Source: Brevundimonas diminuta 3F5N
Lineage (GTDB): Bacteria > Pseudomonadota > Alphaproteobacteria > Caulobacterales > Caulobacteraceae
Assembly: GCF_900163625.1 (NCBI RefSeq)
Contig: NZ_FUIE01000010.1
Span: forward strand, 1-64,000
Direction: 5' to 3'
Length of the DNA stretch: 64,000 bases
Part shown: positions 8,807 through 17,931 of the stretch, piece after piece
Layout: the number at the start of each line of letters is the position of its first letter
Numbering within the stretch: the stretch's first letter is position 1
Notes under the pieces: model-generated
The model's database searches: none
Seen by the model: only the letters and a program-made list of their open reading frames with translations
What the model was told of the DNA's origin: nothing
Program-made: the position numbers and the translations under genes

Positions 8807-9283
8807 ATGGATTACAGCCGGCGCATCCTTTTGATCCTGGCCCTTTCCGCGGCCGCTGCAACGGCGGCCTGCGCGCAGAAGGGGCCGCTGGATGCGACCG
8901 GCCGCCCGCTGGAGCCGTTGGCGATCGTCACGGCCTCGGGCGAGCACAGGTTCATGGTCGAGATCGCCGACGACGATGAAAGGCGGCAGCGCGGCCTGAT
9001 GTACCGCCCGCCGCTTCCTGACGACCGGGGGATGCTGTTCCAGTTCCCCGTGGCGGGCGAACAGAGCTTCTGGATGCGCAACACGCCCAACTCGCTGGAC
9101 ATCATCTACATCGACCCGCGTGGGCGAATCATTTCGATCGCCAAGCACGCGACCCCCAACTCTGATGCGCCGATTCCCTCGAACGGCGCGGCCAATGGCG
9201 TGCTCGAATTGCGGGCCGGACGGGCGGATGAGATCGGCGCTCAGCCCGGCGACCAGGTTAAACACCCCTTCTTTCGCCCTTGA
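8807..9283 (+). CDS. DUF192 family exported protein
   Basis: This is a 158-residue DUF192 protein of unknown biochemical role. The N terminus is a signal sequence (RRILLILALSAAAATAAC) whose AAC/AQ boundary could also serve as a lipobox. Family landmarks are RGLMYRPPLPDDRGMLF, WMRNTPNSLDIIYID and the ending VLELRAGRADEIG. It lies 26 nt behind the cold-shock gene and is probably cotranscribed. Neighbouring DUF192 genes are often found beside csp genes in this order. Confidence 0.85.
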   Translation: MDYSRRILLILALSAAAATAACAQKGPLDATGRPLEPLAIVTASGEHRFMVEIADDDERRQRGLMYRPPLPDDRGMLFQFPVAGEQSFWMRNTPNSLDIIYIDPRGRIISIAKHATPNSDAPIPSNGAANGVLELRAGRADEIGAQPGDQVKHPFFRP

Positions 9284-9350
9284 GCGATAATAGGCCGCCT
9301 CATCCGTTGCGGAGGCCGTCGGCTCGTGTCATGAGAGCGCTCCGTCGGTC

Positions 9351-9429
<79 letters not shown>

Positions 9430-9514
9430 GTTTAGCCTCCTTCAGGCGGAGGCGTCGTATCGCATGGATATGACCGTCAGCATGCGACTGCTCGAGAGAG
9501 CTGTAGCTCTTGCC

Positions 9515-9733
9515 TCATAAATCCGGCAGTCGAAAACCCGTTACAGCGCCGATGGCGTCGAGCCAGTCGGCCCACATGGCTGGATCGGCGGTCTCGCCGG
9601 CTCCGCCTTGCATCCCAGACAAGAGGTCGGTGAGCTGACTGTCGGGACGTCCGCCGCGCTCCCAATAGGCTTCAAGAAAAGCTCTCATCGCCTGATAGGC
9701 TTGATCGGTCGTCAAGGTCGGCAGGGTGGACAT
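9515..9733 (-). CDS. Small acidic hypothetical protein, 72 aa
   Basis: I cannot assign a function. The protein is acidic and helical in appearance (DQAYQAMRAFLEAYWERGG, then MWADWLDAIGAV) and has no signal peptide. The Trp/Asp-rich build resembles small immunity-type proteins, but there is no partner toxin next to it. It lies between tRNA-Pro and hfsD in the same direction as hfsD and may be read from its transcript. Confidence 0.65.
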   Translation of the reverse strand: MSTLPTLTTDQAYQAMRAFLEAYWERGGRPDSQLTDLLSGMQGGAGETADPAMWADWLDAIGAVTGFRLPDL

Positions 9734-9777
9734 ATCGGGCTCGACGCTCGTTAGAATGGCAAGCGCTCCAACGACCG

Positions 9778-10500
9778 TCAGGTCGAGGCGTAGCCGCCGT
9801 TGATGGCGTAGGAGAAGCCGATCGGCAGGGCGGCGCGGAACTGGGTGAAGAAGGCGGCCAGTTCACCCAGCGTCGAGCGCGGCACAAAAATGATGTCGCC
9901 GCGCCGCATCGGCGTGATTTCGGCGCGGGGCGCGCTCAGGTCGATCACCTTCATCATGCGGACGTCGCCGGGGCCGCGCCGAATCAGGGCGCAGCGCGAG
10001 GATCTGGCGGACGGCAGCACGCCGCCGGCCATGATGACGGCCTGATAGGCGTCGATGTCGCCGGGCATGTCGAACATGCCGGGATTACGCACTTCGCCGT
10101 CGATCCAGACCTTCAGCGGGCCGGCCTGGCGCAGCGTCACCTCGACCTCGGGTCGCAGCAGGTGAGGGGCGTAGCCGTGGGAGATGTCGGCCTCCAGTTC
10201 GGACAGGCTGCGGTCCGCCGCCATGACGTGGCCCAGCAGCGGCAGCGACACCCGGCCGTCCGGCGCGATCTTCAACTGGCGCGTCAGCTCCGACGCGGTC
10301 GGCAGGGCGACCTCGATGTCGTCGCCGGGATAGAGCCGATACTCCGGCTCGACCTCGGTCCAGTCGGCGAAAGGCAGGCCAGGCGGGAAGTCGTCGACCA
10401 CGGTCGGGCGCGGCCGGGCGCCGCCCGCAGGGGCGCCGCTGGCGCATCCGGCCAGTCCGGCGGCCAGCGCCATGAGGATGAGGCGGCGATCAAATTCCAT
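9778..10500 (-). CDS. hfsD: Outer-membrane polysaccharide export protein (HfsD-like)
   Basis: This is an OPX/Wza-family protein that forms the outer-membrane pore for polysaccharide export, here most likely holdfast. The N terminus is a lipoprotein signal (LILMALAAGLAGC). LYPGDDIEVALPTASELT begins the poly-export domain, followed by a SLBB-like segment (VWIDGEVRNPGMF...QAVIMAGGVL). The 240-residue length matches Caulobacter HfsD. It is divergent from hfsA across a 126-bp region with a palindrome. Assignment to holdfast rather than another polymer rests on synteny with hfsA, B, E and F. Confidence 0.85.
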   Translation of the reverse strand: MEFDRRLILMALAAGLAGCASGAPAGGARPRPTVVDDFPPGLPFADWTEVEPEYRLYPGDDIEVALPTASELTRQLKIAPDGRVSLPLLGHVMAADRSLSELEADISHGYAPHLLRPEVEVTLRQAGPLKVWIDGEVRNPGMFDMPGDIDAYQAVIMAGGVLPSARSSRCALIRRGPGDVRMMKVIDLSAPRAEITPMRRGDIIFVPRSTLGELAAFFTQFRAALPIGFSYAINGGYAST

Positions 10501-10556
10501 GGTCGGGGACGGTCCAGGCGGAGAAATTTCGTCTTCGGCAAAGCTGACGGCTTATA

Positions 10557-10581
10557 GGTAACGCGTGGTTAACGCGTGACC
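10557..10581. promoter_or_regulatory. Palindromic operator-like site between hfsD and hfsA
   Basis: A 25-bp imperfect palindrome contains two ACGCGT hexamers (10561-10566 and 10572-10577) 11 bp apart, one helical turn, with TTAA between them. It lies in the divergent hfsD/hfsA promoter region. No known regulator is identified. Confidence 0.45.
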
Positions 10582-10626
10582 CTCAGTGTGGCGCACAACA
10601 GTCATTGACCGAGAAATTCGATCTTC

Positions 10627-12069
10627 ATGCGTTCCTCCCTCGCAGCAGCTCGTCCCCGTTACGGCGTCGTCGACGTCGTGGCCCTGCTGTTCCGCGAACT
10701 GCTGCTGATGATCGTGATCTTCCTGGTGATCGCCGCCATCGGCGCGGCCGTCGTCATGACGATGAAGAAGACCTACACGGCGGGCGCCAGCCTGTTCGTG
10801 GGCGTGGGTCAGGAATACGTCTATCAACCGCGCGTGGGCATGGGCGAACGCGCCATGCCGCCCTCGGCCAGCGAGGTGGCTCAGTCCGAGGCCGCGATCC
10901 TGAACAGCCTTGAGGTCAAGCGCCGCGTGGTGCGCGCCCTGGGCGTCGAGAGCTTCCAGGGCGGCGTGCCCTCGACCGAAAGCCCGGCGCGTCAGGAAGC
11001 GGCCGCCATCCGCTCGGTGGCGTCGGGCCTGGGCGTCGAAGTCACGCCGCTCAGCCCGGTCGTGGGTCTGAGCTACAAGAGCGGCGATCCGGCCCTGTCG
11101 GCGCGCGTGTTGAACACGGTGATTGATCAGTATCTGACCTATCGGCGCGAGGTGTTCCAGGACCGCGCGACCTCGGCCATTCGCACCCAGCGCCAGACGT
11201 TCGAGCAGGAACTGGCCGACGCCGACCGCGCCTATGAAGAGTTCCTGCGCACCAACGCCATCGGCGATTTCACCACGGCCAAGTCCACGGTCGCCAACAC
11301 CTATCAGTCCGTCTTCACCGAGCGGATGGGCGTCCAGGCCCAGTTGCAGCAAGCCTCGCAGCGGTTGACGACCCTGGTGGCCCAGCTGGCGCGCACTCCG
11401 GCCGAGGTGGCCCTGTATCAGGATCTGAACGTCTCGGCCCAGGACCTGATCCTGCAGTTGCGCACCGAGCGCGAGAGCCTGCTGGCCCGCTATCAACCCG
11501 ACGCCCAGCCGGTACGTGAAATCGATTCCAAGATCGCCCAGCTTCAGGCCTATGTCGGTTCCGGCACGGCCGTCGGCGCCAAGGAAGTCCGCACCGGCCC
11601 GAACCCGGTCTGGGTTGAGCTGGAGACCACCCGCATCAACGCCCAGGCTGAACGCGACGCCCTGGGCGCCCGTTTGGCGGTGCTGGATCGTCAGCTGGGC
11701 GACCTGCGCTCGCGCCAGACGCGCTTGACCGAGCTGGAGTCGCGCAATTCGACGCTGGCCGGCAATCGCGAGGTGCTGACCGCCTCGATCCGTGAGTTCC
11801 AGCAACGCGAGACCCAGAGCCGCGCCGACAACGAACTGGTCAAGGCGGGCGCCGACAACGTCACCGTCATCGAACGCGCCCAGCCGCCGTCGAAGGGCAA
11901 GAGCCTGCGCTTCCCCCTGATGGTCGCGGTTCTGGCCTTCGCCGGCTTCACGGCCCTGTGCGTCGGTCTGCTGCGGGTCTTCCTGCAGCGCGGCTTCGTC
12001 ATGCCGACGACCCTCAGCCGCACGCTTCAGGCTCCGGTCCTGGCCGTGGCCCCCGCCAAGAGCGCCTGA
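10627..12069 (+). CDS. hfsA: Wzz/GumC-type polysaccharide co-polymerase (HfsA-like)
   Basis: This is an inner-membrane PCP protein that links polymerisation with export, with a large periplasmic coiled-coil domain. The first transmembrane helix is near residues 26-48 (LLLMIVIFLVIAAIGAAVV) and the second near 430-450 (FPLMVAVLAFAGFTALCVGL). Between them are long heptad-like helices (residues about 180-400). The 480-residue product has no C-terminal kinase domain; that part is supplied by the separate hfsB gene. It starts the operon hfsA-hfsB. Confidence 0.87.
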   Translation: MRSSLAAARPRYGVVDVVALLFRELLLMIVIFLVIAAIGAAVVMTMKKTYTAGASLFVGVGQEYVYQPRVGMGERAMPPSASEVAQSEAAILNSLEVKRRVVRALGVESFQGGVPSTESPARQEAAAIRSVASGLGVEVTPLSPVVGLSYKSGDPALSARVLNTVIDQYLTYRREVFQDRATSAIRTQRQTFEQELADADRAYEEFLRTNAIGDFTTAKSTVANTYQSVFTERMGVQAQLQQASQRLTTLVAQLARTPAEVALYQDLNVSAQDLILQLRTERESLLARYQPDAQPVREIDSKIAQLQAYVGSGTAVGAKEVRTGPNPVWVELETTRINAQAERDALGARLAVLDRQLGDLRSRQTRLTELESRNSTLAGNREVLTASIREFQQRETQSRADNELVKAGADNVTVIERAQPPSKGKSLRFPLMVAVLAFAGFTALCVGLLRVFLQRGFVMPTTLSRTLQAPVLAVAPAKSA

Positions 12070-12116
12070 GCCTTGCTCGTGCTAGGCTGGGTCAAAGGGC
12101 GCACGTAACGATTCGC

Positions 12117-12818
12117 ATGGTCGATCTAACGACGGAAATGGCCGGACTGTGGGCGGCGCTGGGACCAGCGCCGGCTCATCGCGGCCGCGTGATTCTGTTC
12201 GCCGCCGCTCAGACGGGCGAGGGCGTCTCGACCGTCGCGCGTGAGTTCGCCCGCATGGCGGCCGTGCGCGGCCGTCGCCCGGCGTGGCTGGTCGATGGCG
12301 ACCTGACGCAACAGGCGCAGATGGAGCAGGTGGCGGCGCAGCCGGACCGCTTCGGGCGACTGGGGCCGGTGGTTCAGGCTTCGCCGGATGGATCGGCCTT
12401 CTATGCCGTGACGCCGTCGATGCGGGATCGTGAAGGACGGCCGGTGGCGCCGGGACGGCTGATGACGGCCAAGACCTGCCTGGGCGGGCGCCTTTACGTC
12501 ACGCGTTTCCACAATGAAATCCTGCGCGCCGGCCAACGGGCCGAGGCGATCAACGACGCCCGCTACTGGACCCGCCTGCGCGCCCACGCCGACACGGTCG
12601 TCATCGACGCTCCGGCGGCGGATCGCAGCGACATGATCCTGACCCTGGCGTCGCTGGCCGACGCTACTGTCCTGGTGGTCGCGGCGGAGACGACCGACGC
12701 GGCCGGACCTGTCGCCCTGCGTGACGAGATCGACGCCCAGGGCGGACGCATCGCCGGCGTGGTGATGAACCGGGCCAAGTGGAAGCCGCCCGCCTTGCTC
12801 AAGCGGTTTATCGGCTAG
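12117..12818 (+). CDS. hfsB: P-loop ATPase-like protein HfsB, degenerate Walker A
   Basis: This is the CpsD/BY-kinase-like partner of HfsA. The 233-residue product keeps the fold signatures: a Walker A-like loop TGEGVST, the Walker A' region PAWLVDGDL and a Walker B strand TVVIDAPAADRS. The usual GEGKST lysine is replaced by valine, and there is no C-terminal tyrosine cluster. Tyrosine autokinase activity is therefore doubtful. Its stop codon overlaps the stop of the convergent glycosyltransferase gene. Confidence 0.8.
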   Translation: MVDLTTEMAGLWAALGPAPAHRGRVILFAAAQTGEGVSTVAREFARMAAVRGRRPAWLVDGDLTQQAQMEQVAAQPDRFGRLGPVVQASPDGSAFYAVTPSMRDREGRPVAPGRLMTAKTCLGGRLYVTRFHNEILRAGQRAEAINDARYWTRLRAHADTVVIDAPAADRSDMILTLASLADATVLVVAAETTDAAGPVALRDEIDAQGGRIAGVVMNRAKWKPPALLKRFIG

Positions 12819-13768
12819 GTCCGCTCCGCTGCGCGTTGCAGTCGATCGAGTTCGCGCTGGCCGTAGAACTGCGGCTCGAAGCCCTTCATCCAGAGGATCT
12901 TGCCCAGCCCCCGCGCCGTGCGGTCGGCCATCTCGGCGCGTCTGGCGTTACGGATCAGGCTGAAGGCCAGCGTCGCCGCGCCCCAGACCGCCGTCTGCGC
13001 CGCGCCGACGGCCATCCAGCGTGCGACGCTGGGCCAGTTCTTCGCTTCGGCGGCGGTCTGGCTCGGCCCTTGGCCATAGGCGAAGGCGCGCGTCAGGGCG
13101 TAGCGCAGGGTGGCGCGGTGGGGCGGGGCGAACTCGTCCACCCAGGCGTCGGCGGCCCAGGCGAAACGCCCCCCACGCATCTGAAGGGCCGCGAACAGCA
13201 CATCGTCCTCGCCGCCGATCTGATCCGATCCGACGTGGAAAGGCTGGTCGCCGGGTAGGGCCGTGGCCCGCACCAGAAGAGAGTTTCCGCAGCCGTGGGC
13301 GTGATCCAGCACGCCGTCCCGATCCGGTCCCTCACGACCGAAGAACCGCTCCAGATAGGGCGTGGTCCAGCCGGTCCCCTCGGGCACGCGCCCGCGAATG
13401 GGGCCGAAGACGGCGTCGGCGCCGGTCGTCGCCTGGGCGCTCAACAGGGCGGCCAGCCAGCCGGTTGATGCGGCCTCGTCATCGTCAAGGAAGGCGATCA
13501 GGGGCGCGGAGGTGGCGGCCAGTCCGGTGTTGCGTGCGGTGGCGACGCCGGGGCGTGGCGCATGGGTCCAGATCAGCGGCACAGGTGCTTCGGGCCGCAG
13601 AGCCTCGACCGTTTCGCGCGAACTGGCCTCGGGGTCGTTGTCGACGACGACGATCTCGCGCAGGCGCGTCGCCACGCTTTCCTGAGCGAAAACCGAGCGC
13701 AGGGCGCGCGTCAGGCTGTCCAGACGGCGCATGGTGGGGATGACGACGGCGACGTCGGGCGCGCTCAT
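12815..13768 (-). CDS. Family 2 glycosyltransferase of the holdfast cluster
   Basis: This is a GT-A-fold glycosyltransferase of 317 residues. VAVVIPTMRRLDSLTRAL is the typical N terminus and LIAFLDDDEAAS holds the metal-binding DxD. GGEDDVLFAALQMRG is the acceptor-side ED motif. The C-terminal third has a weakly hydrophobic stretch (MAVGAAQTAVWGAATLAF). The start codon overlaps the stop of the upstream glycosyltransferase (ATGA). It probably adds one sugar of the holdfast repeat unit; which one cannot be told from the sequence. Confidence 0.8.
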   Translation of the reverse strand: MSAPDVAVVIPTMRRLDSLTRALRSVFAQESVATRLREIVVVDNDPEASSRETVEALRPEAPVPLIWTHAPRPGVATARNTGLAATSAPLIAFLDDDEAASTGWLAALLSAQATTGADAVFGPIRGRVPEGTGWTTPYLERFFGREGPDRDGVLDHAHGCGNSLLVRATALPGDQPFHVGSDQIGGEDDVLFAALQMRGGRFAWAADAWVDEFAPPHRATLRYALTRAFAYGQGPSQTAAEAKNWPSVARWMAVGAAQTAVWGAATLAFSLIRNARRAEMADRTARGLGKILWMKGFEPQFYGQRELDRLQRAAERT

Positions 13769-14700
13769 ATCGCCTCCGCATAGAGGGCCGCGCGATACAG
13801 ACGCAGGGCGAAGGCTCGCAGGCCGGTCGGCAGGATCGGCGCGCGGGCGGCGGCTTTGATCAGGGGGCGCAGCGCCTTCAGTCCCGGCACGGCCTTCAAC
13901 GCCTTGGCGACGCGATAGCTGGGGTAGGCCGAGACGAAGTCGGGATGGCGGGCCACGACGCGGGCGAAGTTCGGCGCCGACTGTTCGTATTTCGCGGCCA
14001 GGGCCTCGACTGTGTCCAGACCCATGTGGGTGGCGGGGTTGTCCAGATGGACGACCTCGAACCGGCGCGAGACGCGCATGGCCCACTCGACGTCCTCCCA
14101 GCCCCAGCCGCTGAAGCCGGAATCGAAGGTCTCCGTATCGAAGACGTCACGGCGGACCAGCAGGTTGGAGGTGAAGACGTATTTCTCGGGCTGTTCGGCG
14201 CGTTGCGCGGCGGGGATGCAGTCGGATCGGGCCGCCATATGGCGATGGACGGCGAAGCGCGCGTCCTGCGGGGCCTGCAACAGGGAAAAGCCGCCGAAGG
14301 CCACGGCCGGGTGCGCGTCGCGGGCCAGATCGACCCACGTCTTCAGGAAGCCGGGATGGTCGGGCCTCATGTCGCTGTCGAGGAACAGGAAGGTTTGACC
14401 GCGCGCGGCCTGGGCCAGGCGGTTGCGGCCTTCCGAACGGCCCTGATTGGCGCTGAGGCTGAACAGGCGAACCGGCAGGGCCATGCGGTCGATCAGGGCG
14501 TTCAGGCGCGCGGTCAGTTCGGCGTCATTGGTGCCGTCGTCCAGCACGATCAGTTCGGCCTGTCCGGCCAGGGCCTGCGCCTCGGCGTCCAGGCGCTGCA
14601 ACAGGTCGGTCGGATCATCGCGCAGGAAGGGGATCAGCACTGACAGGATCGATCGTGCTTCGGCCCATGCTGAGCTGTCGTGATGAATTGCGTGACTCAT
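13765..14700 (-). CDS. hfsG: Family 2 glycosyltransferase (HfsG position)
   Basis: This is a 311-residue GT2 glycosyltransferase. The N-terminal domain reads ILSVLIPFLRDDP, the DxD is in FLFLDSDMRPD, and the acceptor motif is WGWEDVEWAMRV. Length and position directly after hfsF match Caulobacter HfsG, an N-acetylglucosaminyltransferase-type step of holdfast synthesis. The symbol is given by synteny and is tentative. It is joined by ATGA overlaps to hfsF upstream and to the second glycosyltransferase downstream. Confidence 0.75.
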   Translation of the reverse strand: MSHAIHHDSSAWAEARSILSVLIPFLRDDPTDLLQRLDAEAQALAGQAELIVLDDGTNDAELTARLNALIDRMALPVRLFSLSANQGRSEGRNRLAQAARGQTFLFLDSDMRPDHPGFLKTWVDLARDAHPAVAFGGFSLLQAPQDARFAVHRHMAARSDCIPAAQRAEQPEKYVFTSNLLVRRDVFDTETFDSGFSGWGWEDVEWAMRVSRRFEVVHLDNPATHMGLDTVEALAAKYEQSAPNFARVVARHPDFVSAYPSYRVAKALKAVPGLKALRPLIKAAARAPILPTGLRAFALRLYRAALYAEAI

Positions 14701-16148
14701 GCCGCCTGCCTCCGCGCGCGCAGGAAGGCTTTCAGCCGCACGCTCAGGTCGCGCACCCCGGCGGCGTTCAGGCCATAGGCCACGACGCCGTAGACGATCA
14801 TGCCCACGCCCGCGTCCAGCATCAGTTCAAGGAAGCCTCCGATCGGCGGCAGCATCATCACGACGCCCGCCATGACGGCGGCGGCGGCGCCGCAGCGCAC
14901 CAGGGCGTTCCACGGCACGGGCAGGGGCAGGATGCGCCGACCGATCAGCATCGAGGCCATCAGGCCCAGCGCAAAGCTGATCGCCGTCGCCCAGGCCGCG
15001 CCCATGACGCCGAAGCGCGGGATCAGCAGGATATTCAGGATGATGTTGCTGCCCGCCGGAATGCTCATGGCCAGCAGCAGCCAGCCGGTGCGGCGACCCA
15101 GCGTGAACGCCTGCCCGAAATAATAGGTCGTCATGCCCGACAGGAAGGCGCCCAGCGCCACCCACGGCGTGACCGAGGCGGCGACGGTGCGCAGGTCTTC
15201 GCCGATCATGAACTCGGCCAGCGGCCGCGCGACCAGGGCCACGCCCACGGCGGCGGGCAGGCCGATCAGCACCAGGGTCGAGGCCTGTTCGCGGGCAGCC
15301 ACTTGAAGATCCTCGCGTCCGCCGCGCTCCAGCGCCATGACCAGCGCCGGCGCCCCGGCCGCCCCCAGCCAGACGAACATGACGTCCAGCGTCCGGTTGG
15401 CGATGCTGTAGGCCGCGTGATAGGCGCCGACCGCCGCCTCGTTCATGAACAAGGCCAGCAGGAAGCGGTCCGTCGAGGCCAGCACCACGGTCAGCCCCAG
15501 GCCCACGGCGATCGGATAGCCGTAGACGGCGTAGGACTTCAGTCGCTGACGATCCAGCCGTCCGCGTTTCGCCTCGCGTAGTTCGGCGGGCAGGACGAAG
15601 GGCAGGGCGACCAGCGGCGCCAGCAACATCCCCGCCAGCGGCGCTTCCGCGCCCATTCCCAGCAGGGCCAGACCCACGCCGAAGGCCAGGCCCGCGACCG
15701 CGCTCCAGATGTCGATGGCGGCGGCGGGGCCGACCTCGCCCGCCGCGCGGAACCGCTCCTGCGCCAGCTTCAGGAAGCAGCGCACGGGAATCCCCGCCAG
15801 CGCCACGGCCAGCGGCAGACGGAAGCTGTCCGGCATGGGCCACAGCCACACCAGAAGCCCGGCCACCGGCACGAAAACGGCGGTGATCAGGAAGGCCGCG
15901 CGATACAGGCTGGCGAAATGCCCGGCCATCTGCGTTTCGTCGGACTGGGCCGCCCAGAAGCGGGCCATCGAGGCTTCCAGCCAGCTGAACGTCGCCACAT
16001 GGGCCAGCGTCAGCACCGCATAGGCCAGCGCATAGCGCCCGAAGTCCTCGGGCGACAGCAGACGCGTAAAGATGATGATGGTCAGAAACCCGACCACGCC
16101 CTGCACGATATTGGCTGGCAGGTAGCCGAACACCCCCCTCCAGAACAT
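14697..16148 (-). CDS. hfsF: Polysaccharide flippase (HfsF-like)
   Basis: This is a MOP-superfamily Wzx-type flippase that moves lipid-linked repeat units across the inner membrane. The 483-residue product has about 12-14 membrane helices. It begins MFWRGVFGYLPANIVQGVVG, the typical polysaccharide-export N terminus, and RLLSPEDFGRYAL follows the first helix. The start at 16148 shares one base with the hfsE stop (TGATG), so an in-frame upstream extension inside hfsE is rejected. Confidence 0.88.
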   Translation of the reverse strand: MFWRGVFGYLPANIVQGVVGFLTIIIFTRLLSPEDFGRYALAYAVLTLAHVATFSWLEASMARFWAAQSDETQMAGHFASLYRAAFLITAVFVPVAGLLVWLWPMPDSFRLPLAVALAGIPVRCFLKLAQERFRAAGEVGPAAAIDIWSAVAGLAFGVGLALLGMGAEAPLAGMLLAPLVALPFVLPAELREAKRGRLDRQRLKSYAVYGYPIAVGLGLTVVLASTDRFLLALFMNEAAVGAYHAAYSIANRTLDVMFVWLGAAGAPALVMALERGGREDLQVAAREQASTLVLIGLPAAVGVALVARPLAEFMIGEDLRTVAASVTPWVALGAFLSGMTTYYFGQAFTLGRRTGWLLLAMSIPAGSNIILNILLIPRFGVMGAAWATAISFALGLMASMLIGRRILPLPVPWNALVRCGAAAAVMAGVVMMLPPIGGFLELMLDAGVGMIVYGVVAYGLNAAGVRDLSVRLKAFLRARRQAA

Positions 16149-17761
16149 CAGCGCACGGCCATCCGGTCGCCCAGCAGAACAGGAACGGTCACGGCGATGA
16201 TCCACAGATCGAGCCAGAAGGACTGGCGCTCAATATATTCGATGTCGAGCTGAACCCGGCGACGCACTTCATCCGCCGTATGCAGCGGCCCGCGCGAGCC
16301 CTTGATGGCGGCCCAGCCGGTCATGCCGGGCTTGATGCGGTGACGGTGGGCGTATTCGGCGACCAGACGCGCTGACTCGGCGTCTCCGGTCTTCATGCCG
16401 ATGGCGTGCGGGCGCGGCCCGACCAGCGACATCTCGCCGCGCAGTACGTTCACCAGCTGCGGCAGTTCGTCCAAACTGGTGGCGCGCAGGAACTTGCCGA
16501 GCTTCGTCACCCGGTCGTCGCCGGCGGTCACCTGGCGGCTGGCGGTGGCGTCAGAGGCTTCCTGACGCATGGTGCGGAACTTCCACACTACGATCTCTTC
16601 CTGATTGAAGCCGTGGCGGCGCTGGCGGAACAGGGCCGGACCCTTGCTGTCTATCCGCACGGCCAGGCCGATCAGGAACAGCACAGGGCTGAGCACGACC
16701 AGCGCCAGCGCCGACAGGATGATGTCCAGGATGCGCTTGTTGAACGCCCGCCGTTCGCCGTCCACGGCGCCGCCCAGCAGGGGCAGGGAGGAGGAGGCCA
16801 GCTTCTCCAGCGCCTCGTTCCGCTGGGCCGCGCCCTTGGGGTCGACCAGCAGGGTCAGGGGAATGGGCAGAACCTCAAGGCGATGCGTTAGGGCGCGGAC
16901 GCGCGCCTCGGCCTTGGGATCGATGGCCAGGATGACCCGGTCGATATAGGGCGTCAGCCTGTGTTCCAGCAGAGCGTCGGTGCCGCCCAGAACCGGCACG
17001 CCGGCCAGGGCGTCGGGCGTGCGGGCCAGGCGGTCGTCGAAGACGCCCAGAATGTTCAGGTCGCGCCGGTCCAGCGCCTCGCGGATCAGGGATTCTGCGT
17101 GACGGGTGGCGCCGACCACGACGACGTTGGGCGTCAGGTCGCCCCGGCTGCGCCATTGGGCCACCAGCATGCGCCAGATGGTGTGCAGTCCCGTCAGCAG
17201 CACTGCCGAAGCGATCGCCCACCAGCCGTACTCGGCGAGCGGCGTCTCGCCATTGGGCAGGGCCAGGGCCAGCAGGCAGGCGAAGGCGCCGCCCAGGCTC
17301 GCCACGGCGGCGACCCCGGCCAGATGGCGCACAGGCGCCCGGCTATTGTCAAAACGATACAGACCCAGCGATCGCATCAGACCCAGGGTCATCAGCGCGC
17401 CGATCAGAATGGGCATGGCTTCGAACAGGGTGACCTGCGCCAGCCCGCCGGCGTTCATGCGGCCGATAGCCACAAGGCACAGGAAGCTCGATGCGACGAT
17501 GTCGACGCCGCGGAAGTAGAAGACGCGCCGCCGCGCCGCCGCCCGCTGCCGGGTGTTCAGCCACACGTCCGGCCGCAAGGGGCCGCGTCGAGCCCGGCCC
17601 GTACGCCCTGTCTCCGCCGCCGAGGCGCGCGATTCGACCAGCGCTGCGCGATTCGCGCGTGCGCCTTCGGTCGCGGAGCCCAGAGTGTCAGCAGGGGTGA
17701 TGGCCAAGTCTTTTTCCCGATATCGAGCAAAATGAGGTGCGAACCCCGTGTCACATGCCAC
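16148..17761 (-). CDS. hfsE: Polyprenyl-phosphate sugar-1-phosphate transferase (HfsE-like)
   Basis: This is an initiating phosphoglycosyl transferase of the WbaP/PHPT type that loads the first sugar phosphate on undecaprenyl phosphate. Several N-terminal helices and a CoA-binding-like domain (NVVVVGATRHAESLI) precede the C-terminal catalytic domain. Catalytic-domain motifs are ALFRQRRHGFNQEEI, VWKFRTMRQ, TSLDELPQLVNVL and SLVGPRPHA. The 537-residue length assumes ATG 17761, which has only a weak ribosome site; the true start may be up to 20 codons further in. It heads the operon hfsE-F-G-glycosyltransferase. Confidence 0.87.
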   Translation of the reverse strand: MACDTGFAPHFARYREKDLAITPADTLGSATEGARANRAALVESRASAAETGRTGRARRGPLRPDVWLNTRQRAAARRRVFYFRGVDIVASSFLCLVAIGRMNAGGLAQVTLFEAMPILIGALMTLGLMRSLGLYRFDNSRAPVRHLAGVAAVASLGGAFACLLALALPNGETPLAEYGWWAIASAVLLTGLHTIWRMLVAQWRSRGDLTPNVVVVGATRHAESLIREALDRRDLNILGVFDDRLARTPDALAGVPVLGGTDALLEHRLTPYIDRVILAIDPKAEARVRALTHRLEVLPIPLTLLVDPKGAAQRNEALEKLASSSLPLLGGAVDGERRAFNKRILDIILSALALVVLSPVLFLIGLAVRIDSKGPALFRQRRHGFNQEEIVVWKFRTMRQEASDATASRQVTAGDDRVTKLGKFLRATSLDELPQLVNVLRGEMSLVGPRPHAIGMKTGDAESARLVAEYAHRHRIKPGMTGWAAIKGSRGPLHTADEVRRRVQLDIEYIERQSFWLDLWIIAVTVPVLLGDRMAVR

Positions 17762-17839
17762 TCTTATGCCGGGTTAACACAAAGGGCGTCAGTTCCGCAT
17801 TGCGAAGCGTCGCGCGACTCGCTATCCACGCGGCCTGCC

Positions 17840-17931
17840 GGAGACGTGGCCGAGTGGCTGAAGGCAACGGTTTGCTAAATCGTCGTACCCTGTAAGGGGT
17901 ACCGAGGGTTCGAATCCCTCCGTCTCCGCCA
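17840..17931 (+). tRNA. tRNA-Ser (GCU), integration target
   Basis: Acceptor GGAGACG pairs with CGTCTCC. The anticodon loop TTGCTAA carries GCU, a class II variable arm (CGTACCCTGTAAGGGGTACCG) is present, and CCA is encoded. Its last 14 bases are the left end of the 16-bp direct repeat that bounds the integrated element. Confidence 0.95.
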
